Origin: Candidatus Enterenecus merdae
Lineage (GTDB): Bacteria > Bacillota > Clostridia > Oscillospirales > Oscillospiraceae
Assembly (NCBI GenBank): GCA_018716385.1
Contig: DVJZ01000048.1
Span: forward strand, 62,001 to 126,000
Direction: 5' to 3'
DNA length: 64,000 bases
Under the pieces are notes generated by a model. The model was not told the origin of the DNA and made no database searches. It saw nothing but the letters and a program-made list of their open reading frames with translations. Shown in pieces: positions 16,556 through 24,724 of this stretch. Within the stretch, counting starts at the first letter, position 1; each line of letters starts with the position of its first letter. The position numbers were made by a program, and so were the translations under genes.

Positions 16556-17848
16556 ATGCAACTGAGTAAGGAAGAAATGTTGACCCTGCTGCGCCAGGAG
16601 GTCGTCCCTGCCCTGGGCTGCACCGAGCCCGTGTGCGTCGCCCTGTGCGCTGCCGACGCCTACCACGCCATCGGCGGACAAGTGGTATCCATCAAGATGG
16701 AGGTCAACCCCGGTATCTATAAAAACGGCATGTCGGTGGGCATCCCCGGTTTCGACCGGGTAGGTCTGAAGTACGCCGCCGCCCTGGGCGCCTGCTTAGG
16801 CAATCCGGAGAAAAAGCTGCAGCTGCTGGAGGAGATCAACAGCATCGTCAGCAAGGAGGCCATCCGCCTGGTGGAGGAAAAGAAGGTGAGCGTCACCATC
16901 GCCGAGGCGGAGACACAGCTCTATGCCCATGCCGAGGTCATCACCACCCGGGGCATCGGCATCAGCACCATCCGAAATACCCACGCCAATATCGTCTACA
17001 CCAGCGCCAACAATCAGGTGCTCTTCGAGCAGGAATATTCTGTGGCAGGCGAGGACGCCCTCCACCAAAAGCTCAAAAGCATGAGCGTGGCCCAGATCCG
17101 GGAGCTGGTGGACTCCGCCACCGAGGAGGAGCTGGCCTTCATGCTGGAGGGGGCGGAAATGAACGAGGCCCTCTCCGACTACGGCCTGGAACACCGTCTG
17201 GGCATCGGCATCGCCGACACCCTGAAAACCCAGCTGGACACCAATGTCATGGGGCCCAGCCTGATGAGCCGCATCATGGTGCGGGTGGCTTCCAGCGCCG
17301 AGGGGCGCATGTCCGGCTGCCCCTACGCGGTGATGAGCAGCGCCGGCAGCGGCAATCACGGCATCACCGCCATCATCCCCGTGGTGGAGATGGCCAATCA
17401 CCTGGGCGCCAGCCGGGAGGCCACCGAGAAAGCCCTGGCCCTATCCCACCTGCTCAACGTTTACATCAAGCTCTTCACCGGCAAGCTCAGCGCCACCTGC
17501 GGCTGCGGGGTATCCGCCGCCGCCGCGGCCAGCGCCGCCATGGTCTGGCTGCTAGGCGGGGATAGCACCCAGATGGGAGCGGCCATCATCAACATGAGCG
17601 CCAACCTCACCGGCATGATCTGTGACGGGGGCAAGATCGGCTGCGCCCTCAAACTGACCACTGCGGCCAGCGCCGCCATCATGAGCGCCTATCTGGCCGT
17701 GGGCGGCGTGGTGGTCAGCGCCACCGACGGCATCTGTGCCGACACCCCGGAGCAGGCCATCCGCAACATGGGCCGGGTGAGCAATCCCGGCATGACCGCC
17801 ACCGACCGCACCATTCTGGATATCATGATGGAGAAGGATCAAAGCTGA
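16556..17848 (+). CDS. L-cysteine desulfidase / L-serine dehydratase alpha-like protein (UPF0597 family)
   Basis: The 430-residue protein is a UPF0597/SDH_alpha-fold member. It has [10 protein letters not shown] near residue 21, the family's catalytic-type cysteine motif, and cysteines suited to an iron-sulfur cluster in [10 protein letters not shown] and [14 protein letters not shown]. Characterised relatives (Methanocaldococcus L-cysteine desulfidase, Escherichia coli CyuA/YhaM) convert cysteine to pyruvate, sulfide and ammonia; serine dehydration is the alternative. It starts at ATG 16556 after GGCGGAAAGGAGAG. Transcription from a perfect sigma-54 promoter, with a nearby activator gene, implies inducible amino acid catabolism. 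Confidence 0.88.
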   Translation: MQLSKEEMLTLLRQEVVPALGCTEPVCVALCAADAYHAIGGQVVSIKMEVNPGIYKNGMSVGIPGFDRVGLKYAAALGACLGNPEKKLQLLEEINSIVSKEAIRLVEEKKVSVTIAEAETQLYAHAEVITTRGIGISTIRNTHANIVYTSANNQVLFEQEYSVAGEDALHQKLKSMSVAQIRELVDSATEEELAFMLEGAEMNEALSDYGLEHRLGIGIADTLKTQLDTNVMGPSLMSRIMVRVASSAEGRMSGCPYAVMSSAGSGNHGITAIIPVVEMANHLGASREATEKALALSHLLNVYIKLFTGKLSATCGCGVSAAAAASAAMVWLLGGDSTQMGAAIINMSANLTGMICDGGKIGCALKLTTAASAAIMSAYLAVGGVVVSATDGICADTPEQAIRNMGRVSNPGMTATDRTILDIMMEKDQS

Positions 17849-17947
17849 CCCTCCGCTTCAGCTATGCTCCCCTACCTTTCCCGGGCAGCGCGAGGCGCTA
17901 TTCAAGGAGAGGATATCCCCCGACTAAGCCGTCTCGCCGCGCCGCCC

Positions 17948-18113
17948 GCCCATGGACCACGGCCAAGCTCCAGGGCGGATCTGCTCCGCGCAAAGATCCT
18001 GATCCACCCTGGAGAGCTCCTATCGTGATCCCTTGCGCAGGGAGTGAGACTGCCCGCCCGCCACCCAGGGAAAGGCCATCGCTGCAGTGAAAGCGATGCA
18101 AGGGAAAGGCTGA
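17948..18113 (+). pseudogene. Decayed 3' end of an EF-G-like gene
   Basis: Codons 18051-18113 read CPPATQGKAIAAVKAMQGKG and stop, almost the same as the tail of the EF-G-like protein at 8792-10864 (CPPAAQEKAIAAAKAMQEE, stop). Upstream, broken by a stop and small shifts, RRE-stop-D matches RYED, and fragments starting CCCATGG (17948) and GATCTG recall the preceding codons. A terminator follows, as in the intact gene. No translatable frame remains. The confident part is only the last 21 codons. Confidence 0.6.
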
Positions 18114-18129
18114 TCCCATCCAAAACGAC

Positions 18130-18164
18130 ACAGCACCCGTCCGAATATCCCGGACGGGTGCTGT
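18130..18164 (+). terminator. Hairpin downstream of the EF-G remnant
   Basis: ACAGCACCCGTCCG (18130-18143) pairs with CGGACGGGTGCTGT (18151-18164) and is followed by ATCTAT. It may be a relic of the remnant's terminator or may end the transcript from 16556. I see nothing else in 17849-17947. Confidence 0.55.
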
Positions 18165-18260
18165 ATCTATCTCATGCTTTCGATTCCCCTTCTTCCAAAC
18201 TCTGGTCTGCATAGTGCACATTTGGGATGGGGTTATCGGCCCAACGACAGCCAGAAGTTC

Positions 18261-18473
18261 TTACGTCGCTGCTCGAAATACGCCTTGCGCTTTGCCCGCG
18301 TCATTCATCGCCCGGCGGAAGTGGAGGAACCGGCCACTGCCGGTACCGGTACAGGTGCCGATGAAGTGCAGGCTGGTCTGCCGCAGGATGTGGGAGGTGA
18401 CCAGCATCCCAACCATGCACAGGGCAGCCATGGCCAGGAGTATCTGCTTGTTCTCTTTGACAAATTGACACAT
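18261..18473 (-). CDS. Possible small membrane protein, unknown function
   Basis: A 70-codon frame starts 36 bases downstream of the pyc stop. It begins MCQFVKENKQ and continues with one hydrophobic stretch (ILLAMAALCMVGMLVTSHIL), then a basic C-terminus. An AAGGGA lies upstream at a long spacing. I recognise no family, and chance is possible in GC-rich DNA. Its position would put it at the end of the pyc transcript. Confidence 0.3.
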   Translation of the reverse strand: MCQFVKENKQILLAMAALCMVGMLVTSHILRQTSLHFIGTCTGTGSGRFLHFRRAMNDAGKAQGVFRAAT

Positions 18474-18508
18474 GGGACCGAGTCCCTTTCTGGTATGTCC
18501 GCTGGTGC

Positions 18509-21500
18509 TCAGTCCTTCACTTTTATAGTCATCAGCAGTTCTCCAGCCTTGACGGAGGTGCCCTCCTGGATGGACACCTGGTCCACGATCCCGTCCATCC
18601 GGGCCACCACCGAGGTCTCCATCTTCATGGCCTCGATAACCGCCAATACCTGGTTCTCCGTCACCACGTCCCCCGGCTTCACGTTCACCTTAGACACCAT
18701 GCCCGGGATGGAGGAACCCACCTGGCTCTTATCCTCAGGGTCGGCCAGCACCACGTTCTTGCCCTTGACCTGGGCCCGCTTGTCGGGCACGGCCACCTCT
18801 CGGCGCATCCCGTTGAGCTCGAAGTTGACGGTGCGGGTTCCATCCTCGTTCTGGTCGCCCAGGCCCAGGTAGCGAATGACCAGGGTCTTGCCATCCTCAA
18901 TGTTGATCTTGTTGGTCTCACCCAGGGCCATGCCGTTAAAGAAGACATGGCTGCCCATGCGCATGATGTAGCCGTACTCCTGGCGGTGGCGGCAGTAGTC
19001 CTCATACACTTTGGGGAACAGGCAGTAGGACAGCATCCCCCGCATGTTGATGCGCCCCTCGTCCATGAAGCGGAGCATCTCCTGCCGGGTCTTGTCAAAG
19101 TCCACGGGGGGCAGCAGCTCGCCGGGCCGGCAGGTGATGGGCTGCTCGCCCTTGAGCACCACCTCCTGCAGCCCCTCGGGCTGGAAGCCCCAGGCAGGCT
19201 GGCCCATCATGCCCTTGAAGTAGCTGACCACCGAGTCTGGGAAGGACAGATTTTTGCCCCGCTCGATGATGTTCTCTGGGGTGAGGTCGTTTTGCACCAT
19301 GAAGATGGCCAGATCTCCCACCATCTTGGAGGAGGGCGTCACCTTGACGATATCGCCCAGCATCTCGTTGACGGTGCGGTACATCTCCTTAACTTCCTCA
19401 AAGCGGCTGCCCAGCCCCAGGGACACCACCTGGGGATACAGGTTGGTGTACTGCCCCCCGGGGATCTCGTAGCGGTAGATGTCGGTAGTGGGACTGCGCA
19501 GACCCTCGTCGAAGCTCTGGTAGCGCAGGCGCACGTCCGCCCAGTAGTTGTCCAGCCGCTGGATCTCCCGCAGGTCCAGGCCAGTGTCCCGCTCCTGCCC
19601 CTCCAGGGCGGCCACCACCGCCGACAGGGAGGGCTGGCTGGTCAGGGAGGACAGGGAAGCGGTGGCACAGTCCACGATGTCCACCCCCGCCTCGGCGGCC
19701 ATCAGATAGGTAGCCACCTGGTTGGCGGTGGTGTCGTGGGTGTGCAGGTGGATGGGCAGGCCCACCTCCTGCTTCAGGGCGGACACCAACTTCTTAGCCG
19801 CATAGGGTTTCAAGAGGCCGGACATGTCCTTGATGCACAGGGTGTGGGCCCCCCGGCGCTCCAGCTCCTTGGCCATGTCTACATAATACTTTAAGGTATA
19901 CTTATCCCGCTTGGGGTCCAGGATGTCGCCGGTGTAGCACATGGTGGCCTCCAGCAGCTTGTTCTGCTTGAGCACCTCGTCCATGGCCACCTCCATGCCG
20001 GGCAGCCAGTTGAGCGAGTCGAACACCCGGAACACGTCGATGCCCGACCGGGCCGCTTCCTTGACAAACTCCCGCACCAGGTTGTCCGGGAAGTTGGCGT
20101 AGCCCACCATGTTGGACCCCCGCAGCAGCATCTGGAAAGGGATGTTGGGGATCTTCTCCCGGAGCATATCCAGCCGCTCCCAGGGCGACTCATGGAGGAA
20201 GCGGTAGGCGGTGTCGAAGGTGGCCCCTCCCCACATCTCCAAGGAGAAGCAGTCATTGAGGATCTCCGCCACCCCGTCAGCCCCCTTGACCATGTCCCGG
20301 GTGCGCATCCGGGTGGACAGCAGGGACTGGTGGGCGTCACGCATGGTGGTGTCGGTGATGAGCAGCTTCTTTTGCTCCAGCACCCACTGCTTGACCGCCT
20401 CTGGCCCCTTGGTGTCCAGCAACTGCTTGAGCCCGCACAGCGGCCGGTCCCCCTTGGGGGTGGGGAAGCGGGGGGTATCGTACTGGTGGCGCTCGGTATC
20501 CGGATTGTCCACCTGGATCTGAGCGATGTACTTGAGCACCTTGGTTGCCCGGTCCCGGCTGTTCTCAATGTCAAACAGCTCTGGGGTGTCGTCGATGAAC
20601 TTGGTGTGGCACTTGCCCGCGTGGAAATCCGGATGGGTCAGGATATTGGTGATGAAGGGGATGTTGGTCTTGACCCCCCGCACATGCTCCTCGCTCACGG
20701 CCCGGGTGGCCCGGCGGCAGGCCCCCTCAAAGGTATTGTCCCAGGAGGTGACCTTCACCAGCAGCGAGTCATAGTAGGGGGAGATGACGGTACCCGCCGC
20801 GGCGTTGCCGCCGTCCAGGCGCACCCCGAAACCGCCCCCGGAGCGATAGGCGGTGATCTTGCCGGTGTCGGGGGCGAAATGGTTGGCCGGATCCTCGGTG
20901 GTCACCCGGCACTGGATGGCGTAGCCGTTCATGCGCAGGTCCTCCTGCCGGGCCAGGCCGATGGCCGGGTGGGACAGGGGATGCCCCTCGGCGATGAGGA
21001 TCTGGGCCCGCACCAGGTCCACCCCGGTGACCATCTCGGTGACGGTGTGCTCCACCTGGATGCGGGGATTCATCTCGATGAAGTAGTGCTGGCCGGTCTT
21101 TCCATCCACCAGGAACTCCACGGTGCCGGCATTGACATAGTTGACGTGCTTGGCAATCTTCACCGCGTCGGCCCGCAGGGCCTCGATGGTGTCCTCGGGC
21201 ACCGACCAGGCGGGGGCGTACTCCACCACCTTCTGGTAGCGCCGCTGGAGGGAGCAGTCCCGCTCCCCCAGGTGCATCACGTTACCGTGCTCATCGGCCA
21301 GGATCTGCACCTCGATGTGCTTGGGCTGCACCAGGAACTTCTCGATGAAGATATCCTCGTTGCCAAAGGCTTTCCGGGCCTCGTTCTTCACCAGCTGGAA
21401 CTCCCGGCGCACGTCCTCCTCGTTGTCACACCGGCGCATGCCCCGGCCGCCGCCGCCGGCCGCCGCCTTTAAGATGATGGGGAATCCGTAGCTCACCGCC

Positions 21501-21955
21501 AACTCCACCGCCTCATCCGCGTCCCGCAGCGGCTGGGTGGAGCCGGGGATGATGGGTACGTCGCAGGCGATGGCCGTGGCCTTGGCCGCCAGCTTGTCCC
21601 CCATCTGGGCCAGGATGTGGGAGGGAGGGCCAATGAACTTGATGCCGTTTTGCTCGCAGGCCTTGGCAAACTCCGCGTTCTCGCTGAGAAAGCCATAGCC
21701 AGGGTGGATGGCGTCCACCCCCCGGCGCCGGGCCAGGTCGATGATACCCGGGATGTCCAGATAGGCCCCCAGAGGGGACTGGTTCTCCCCGATGAGGTAG
21801 GCCTCGTCCGCTTTGATGCGGAACATGGAGTTGATGTCCTCATTGGAATACATAGCTACGGTGTGCACTCCCAGGTCGTAGCAAGCCCGGAAAATGCGGA
21901 TGGCGATCTCGCCGCGGTTTGCCGCCAATACCTTAGAAAACTGTGCTGCGGGCAC
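18509..21955 (-). CDS. pyc: Pyruvate carboxylase
   Basis: The 1148-residue protein is full length for a single-chain pyruvate carboxylase. Domains in order: biotin carboxylase (KVLAANRGEIAIRIFRACY, KAAAGGGGRGMR, EMNPRIQVEHTVTEMVTG), carboxyltransferase (DTTMRDAHQSLLSTRMRT, ALCIKDMSG-type metal region), the PYC/OADA conserved domain, and a C-terminal biotinyl domain with EAMKMETSV. It makes oxaloacetate from pyruvate, bicarbonate and ATP. Start is GTG 21955, six bases after GAAGGAGGGG. It lies alone, with malic enzyme and fructose bisphosphatase encoded elsewhere in the window. Confidence 0.97.
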   Translation of the reverse strand: MPAAQFSKVLAANRGEIAIRIFRACYDLGVHTVAMYSNEDINSMFRIKADEAYLIGENQSPLGAYLDIPGIIDLARRRGVDAIHPGYGFLSENAEFAKACEQNGIKFIGPPSHILAQMGDKLAAKATAIACDVPIIPGSTQPLRDADEAVELAVSYGFPIILKAAAGGGGRGMRRCDNEEDVRREFQLVKNEARKAFGNEDIFIEKFLVQPKHIEVQILADEHGNVMHLGERDCSLQRRYQKVVEYAPAWSVPEDTIEALRADAVKIAKHVNYVNAGTVEFLVDGKTGQHYFIEMNPRIQVEHTVTEMVTGVDLVRAQILIAEGHPLSHPAIGLARQEDLRMNGYAIQCRVTTEDPANHFAPDTGKITAYRSGGGFGVRLDGGNAAAGTVISPYYDSLLVKVTSWDNTFEGACRRATRAVSEEHVRGVKTNIPFITNILTHPDFHAGKCHTKFIDDTPELFDIENSRDRATKVLKYIAQIQVDNPDTERHQYDTPRFPTPKGDRPLCGLKQLLDTKGPEAVKQWVLEQKKLLITDTTMRDAHQSLLSTRMRTRDMVKGADGVAEILNDCFSLEMWGGATFDTAYRFLHESPWERLDMLREKIPNIPFQMLLRGSNMVGYANFPDNLVREFVKEAARSGIDVFRVFDSLNWLPGMEVAMDEVLKQNKLLEATMCYTGDILDPKRDKYTLKYYVDMAKELERRGAHTLCIKDMSGLLKPYAAKKLVSALKQEVGLPIHLHTHDTTANQVATYLMAAEAGVDIVDCATASLSSLTSQPSLSAVVAALEGQERDTGLDLREIQRLDNYWADVRLRYQSFDEGLRSPTTDIYRYEIPGGQYTNLYPQVVSLGLGSRFEEVKEMYRTVNEMLGDIVKVTPSSKMVGDLAIFMVQNDLTPENIIERGKNLSFPDSVVSYFKGMMGQPAWGFQPEGLQEVVLKGEQPITCRPGELLPPVDFDKTRQEMLRFMDEGRINMRGMLSYCLFPKVYEDYCRHRQEYGYIMRMGSHVFFNGMALGETNKINIEDGKTLVIRYLGLGDQNEDGTRTVNFELNGMRREVAVPDKRAQVKGKNVVLADPEDKSQVGSSIPGMVSKVNVKPGDVVTENQVLAVIEAMKMETSVVARMDGIVDQVSIQEGTSVKAGELLMTIKVKD

Positions 21956-22156
21956 GAAAACCCCTCCTTCTATGGTGACGCTGCGTGCTGCGTATACTCT
22001 GTTTCTATTATAACGCTGAACCGACTGCCATGCAATGCGGGAAATGCAGCCGATGGGAAAAATCAGCGTTACTGCTATGAAAACCGTGCCCGGTGTCTGC
22101 GGTTTATGCGAAAAAGACGAAAGTCCGCCAGCGGCGGACAGTCTGTCTCCCCCTCC

Positions 22157-22678
22157 TCAGCCAAACAGCAGACGCACCGCCCAGCCCGCAGCCAGAAAGC
22201 CTACGACGTCGGCACACAGGGCGGCTGGGATGGCATAGCGGGTCCGGGCGATCTTGGCCGCGCCGAAGTAGACCGCCACCGTATAGAAAGTGGTCTCGGT
22301 GGAGCCCAGCATCACCGCCGCCGTCCGGCCCACCGGGGAGTCGGGGCCATAGGCGGCCATCAGCTCCGCCCCTACCCCCAAAGCGGCCGAGCCACTCACC
22401 GGCCGCACCAGCAACAGCCCGACCGTCTCCGGCGGGATACCCACCGCCGTCAGGACAGGCTCCAGCACCTCTCCCAGCAGCTCCAGGGCTCCGGAGGCCC
22501 GGAGCATATACACCGCCGTAAGCAGGCAGATCAGAGCCGGGGCGATGCCCACGCACACCTTCAGCCCCTCCCCCGCCCCGTCGATCAGGGCGCTCCACAG
22601 GTCCACCTTCCGGATCAACCCCCACAGGGACACGCCCAGCATCAGCCCCGGGACCACCATAGCCATGGCCAGCTCCAT
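22157..22678 (-). CDS. spmB: Spore maturation protein B
   Basis: The 173-residue membrane protein has the SpmB/nucleoside-recognition fold: GIAPALICLLTAVYMLRASGAL, PVSGSAALGVGAELMAAYGPDS, MLGSTETTFYTVAVYFGAAKI. With SpmA it is needed for spore core dehydration and heat resistance. ATG 22678 is used because GGAGGTAAGGGGA precedes it; it starts 5 bases after the spmA stop, so the two are probably translationally linked. Confidence 0.93.
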   Translation of the reverse strand: MELAMAMVVPGLMLGVSLWGLIRKVDLWSALIDGAGEGLKVCVGIAPALICLLTAVYMLRASGALELLGEVLEPVLTAVGIPPETVGLLLVRPVSGSAALGVGAELMAAYGPDSPVGRTAAVMLGSTETTFYTVAVYFGAAKIARTRYAIPAALCADVVGFLAAGWAVRLLFG

Positions 22679-22683
22679 TCCCC

Positions 22684-23259
22684 TTACCTCCACACCCGGG
22701 CCAGCAGCTTGGCCGCCAGGATCCCCGCCGTCACCGACAGCGCTGAGGTCAGCCATACCGCCGGCAGAATATCAAAGGGGGTCTGGCAGCCGGCGGCCGC
22801 GCGCAAGCTGGCCACCGTAGCGGGGATGAGCTGGATGGAGGCGGTGTTGCACACCACCAGCATACAAAGGCTGTCTGAGGCCACCCCCGGCGAGTGCCTG
22901 GCCATACGCCGGGCCGCCTCCAACCCCAAGGGGGTGGCTGCATTCCCCAATCCCAGCAGATTGGCCGATACATTGGCGCTCACCGCGTCCATTACCGCCT
23001 CCTCCCGGGCAAAGTCGGGGTAGAGCCGGCCCAGTGCCGGGCGCAGCAGCCGGGATAGCCCCCGGGCCAGGCCACCCCGGCGCATCACCTCCATCACCCC
23101 CATCCAAAGGCACAGCGCCCCGGCCATGCTCAGGCACAGCTCCACTCCGGCCCCCGCCCCCTCCAGGGCGGCAGCTGCCACCGCATCCGCCCGGCCGGTG
23201 GCCAGCCCGCACAGGATGGCCGCCCCCACCATCACCGTCCAGATCACCGCCATGGCCAT
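22684..23259 (-). CDS. spmA: Spore maturation protein A
   Basis: The 191-residue membrane protein has the SpmA signatures: GVELCLSMAGALCLWMGVM, SANVSANLLGLGNAATPLGL, LVVCNTASIQLIPATVASLR. It is the partner of spmB, which follows directly. AAGGGGGAAGGG precedes ATG 23259. In related Clostridia the pair is expressed in the forespore; no sporulation promoter was recognised here. Confidence 0.94.
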   Translation of the reverse strand: MAMAVIWTVMVGAAILCGLATGRADAVAAAALEGAGAGVELCLSMAGALCLWMGVMEVMRRGGLARGLSRLLRPALGRLYPDFAREEAVMDAVSANVSANLLGLGNAATPLGLEAARRMARHSPGVASDSLCMLVVCNTASIQLIPATVASLRAAAGCQTPFDILPAVWLTSALSVTAGILAAKLLARVWR

Positions 23260-23389
23260 ATCCCTTCCCCCTTTCCCGCAAGTCCTCTTCCACTATACGC
23301 CCGGGCCGGGGGGATCATGTCCCCGCCGGCACACCTTCCTTCTCTTCGCCTCAGACCGGCAGAAAATTCTATTTTTCCCCATTTTACGA

Positions 23390-23417
23390 TTGACAAAATT
23401 ATACGATATGTTATAAT
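23390..23417 (+). promoter_or_regulatory. Sigma-A promoter of the AbrB-type gene
   Basis: Consensus TTGACA (23390-23395), 16 bases, TATAAT (23412-23417) in a locally AT-rich stretch. It is one of the strongest-looking promoters in the window. Confidence 0.85.
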
Positions 23418-23474
23418 GATCTTGGTCGACGAGAAACAAGCTATCTACCGTTCCATGCCAAGGAGGGAACCCAA

Positions 23475-23723
23475 ATGAAATCTACTGGAATTGTACGAAA
23501 AGTCGACGAATTGGGCCGAATTGTTCTACCCATCGAGCTGCGCCGCACCCTGGACATTGCGGAGCGTGACCCCCTGGAGATCTATGTTGAGGGCACCTCT
23601 GTCGTACTGAGAAAGTACCTCCCTGCCTGTATTTTTTGCGGGGAATCCCGGGATGTCATCAATTTTAAGGACAAAAATGTGTGTGCAAACTGCCTGAAGG
23701 AGCTGTCCCAGAGCCCGAGGTGA
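23475..23723 (+). CDS. AbrB/SpoVT-type transition-state regulator with C-terminal zinc ribbon
   Basis: The 82-residue protein begins with a swapped-hairpin AbrB domain (STGIVRKVDELGRIVLPIEL, then DPLEIYVEGTSVVLRKY). The tail has two CxxC pairs, C52/C55 and C70/C73, suggesting a small zinc ribbon in place of the usual AbrB C-terminus. AbrB proteins are global DNA-binding regulators of the shift from growth to stationary phase. It has its own consensus promoter, an AAGGAGGG site before ATG 23475, and a terminator. Confidence 0.9.
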   Translation: MKSTGIVRKVDELGRIVLPIELRRTLDIAERDPLEIYVEGTSVVLRKYLPACIFCGESRDVINFKDKNVCANCLKELSQSPR

Positions 23724-23738
23724 GCCCCCATAGGCAGA

Positions 23739-23769
23739 GGGACCGCGGAAAATATCCGCGGTCCCTTTT
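23739..23769 (+). terminator. Terminator of the AbrB-type gene
   Basis: GGGACCGCGGA (23739-23749) pairs with TCCGCGGTCCC (23755-23765) and is followed by TTTT. Confidence 0.85.
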
Positions 23770-23813
23770 CGCTTCTATGCCTGGAAAATTTTGATTCAAA
23801 AATATACGCATTG

Positions 23814-24644
23814 TTATCTTTTCCCCAACACACGCTCATACAGCGTCCGGCGGCTGCAGCCCATTTCCCGGGCAGCCTGGGCGGCGGCCTGCTTCAGCGC
23901 CAGCCCCTGCCCCCGCAGCTGCTCTACCCGGGCCTGGGCAGCGTCCAGGTCCACCTCCTCCGGCGCCGGCGCGGCCCCCTCCACCACCAGCACAAACTCC
24001 CCTCTGGGCTGCTGCTGGCGGTACCGCTCTGCCAGCGCCCCCAGGGGCAGGCGCAGGATCTCCTCATGGAGCTTGGTCAGCTCCCGGCACAGCACCGCCC
24101 GGCGGTCCGCCCCCAGGACGTCGGCCAGCTCAGCCAGGGTGGCGGCCAGCTTGTGGGGCGCCTCGTAGAATACCATGGTCCGTTCCTCCTCCCGCAGGGC
24201 GTCCAGCTGGGCCCTGCGGTTTTTTCTGTTCTGGGGGAGGAAACCCTCAAAGGTGAACCGGGAGGTGGGCAGCCCCGCCACGGACAGCGCGGTGGGCAGG
24301 GCGCAGGGCCCGGGGATGGCGCAGACCGGCACCCCCGCCGCAGCGCACAGGGCCACCAGGTCCTCGCCAGGGTCGGAGATGGCCGGGGTGCCCGCGTCGG
24401 TGACCAGGGCGCAGTTCTCCCCCGCCAGCAAGCGGTTCAGGATGGCCGGCCCCGCCGTGTCCAGATTGTGGCGGTGGTAGGCCGCCATGGGCTTTTTGAT
24501 CCCCAGGTGGTTGAGCAGCTTCACCGTCACCCGGGTGTCCTCGGCGGCAATGAAGTCAGCCTGGGCCAGGGTGTCCGCCATCCGCCGGGAGATGTCTCCC
24601 AGGTTCCCGATGGGAGTTGGGACCAGGTATAGGGTTCCACTCAT
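23814..24644 (-). CDS. rsmI: 16S rRNA 2'-O-ribose C1402 methyltransferase
   Basis: The 276-residue protein is an SAM-dependent tetrapyrrole-methylase-fold enzyme: LYLVPTPIGNLGDISRRM, FIAAEDTRVTVKLLNHLGI, VTDAGTPAISDPGEDLV, IPGPCALPTALSVAGLPTSRFTFEGFLP. RsmI methylates C1402 in the ribosomal P site. ATG 24644 is chosen because GGAGGAGAGG precedes it and the family starts with SGTLYLVPTPIGN. The C-terminus keeps a helix-turn-helix-like RsmI tail. Confidence 0.95.
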   Translation of the reverse strand: MSGTLYLVPTPIGNLGDISRRMADTLAQADFIAAEDTRVTVKLLNHLGIKKPMAAYHRHNLDTAGPAILNRLLAGENCALVTDAGTPAISDPGEDLVALCAAAGVPVCAIPGPCALPTALSVAGLPTSRFTFEGFLPQNRKNRRAQLDALREEERTMVFYEAPHKLAATLAELADVLGADRRAVLCRELTKLHEEILRLPLGALAERYRQQQPRGEFVLVVEGAAPAPEEVDLDAAQARVEQLRGQGLALKQAAAQAAREMGCSRRTLYERVLGKR

Positions 24645-24724
24645 AACCTCTCCTCCAAACATGACCGTTGCGCCGGGGCACATCCCCCGTTGGGGCCATT
24701 GGCGCGATCTGCATAGAACGTCCT

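Noticed and set aside
16334-16681. 116-residue N-terminal extension of the sigma-54 activator up to ATG 16681
   Set aside because: It runs antisense through the sigma-54 promoter and the start of the next gene; a strong ribosome site marks ATG 16333.
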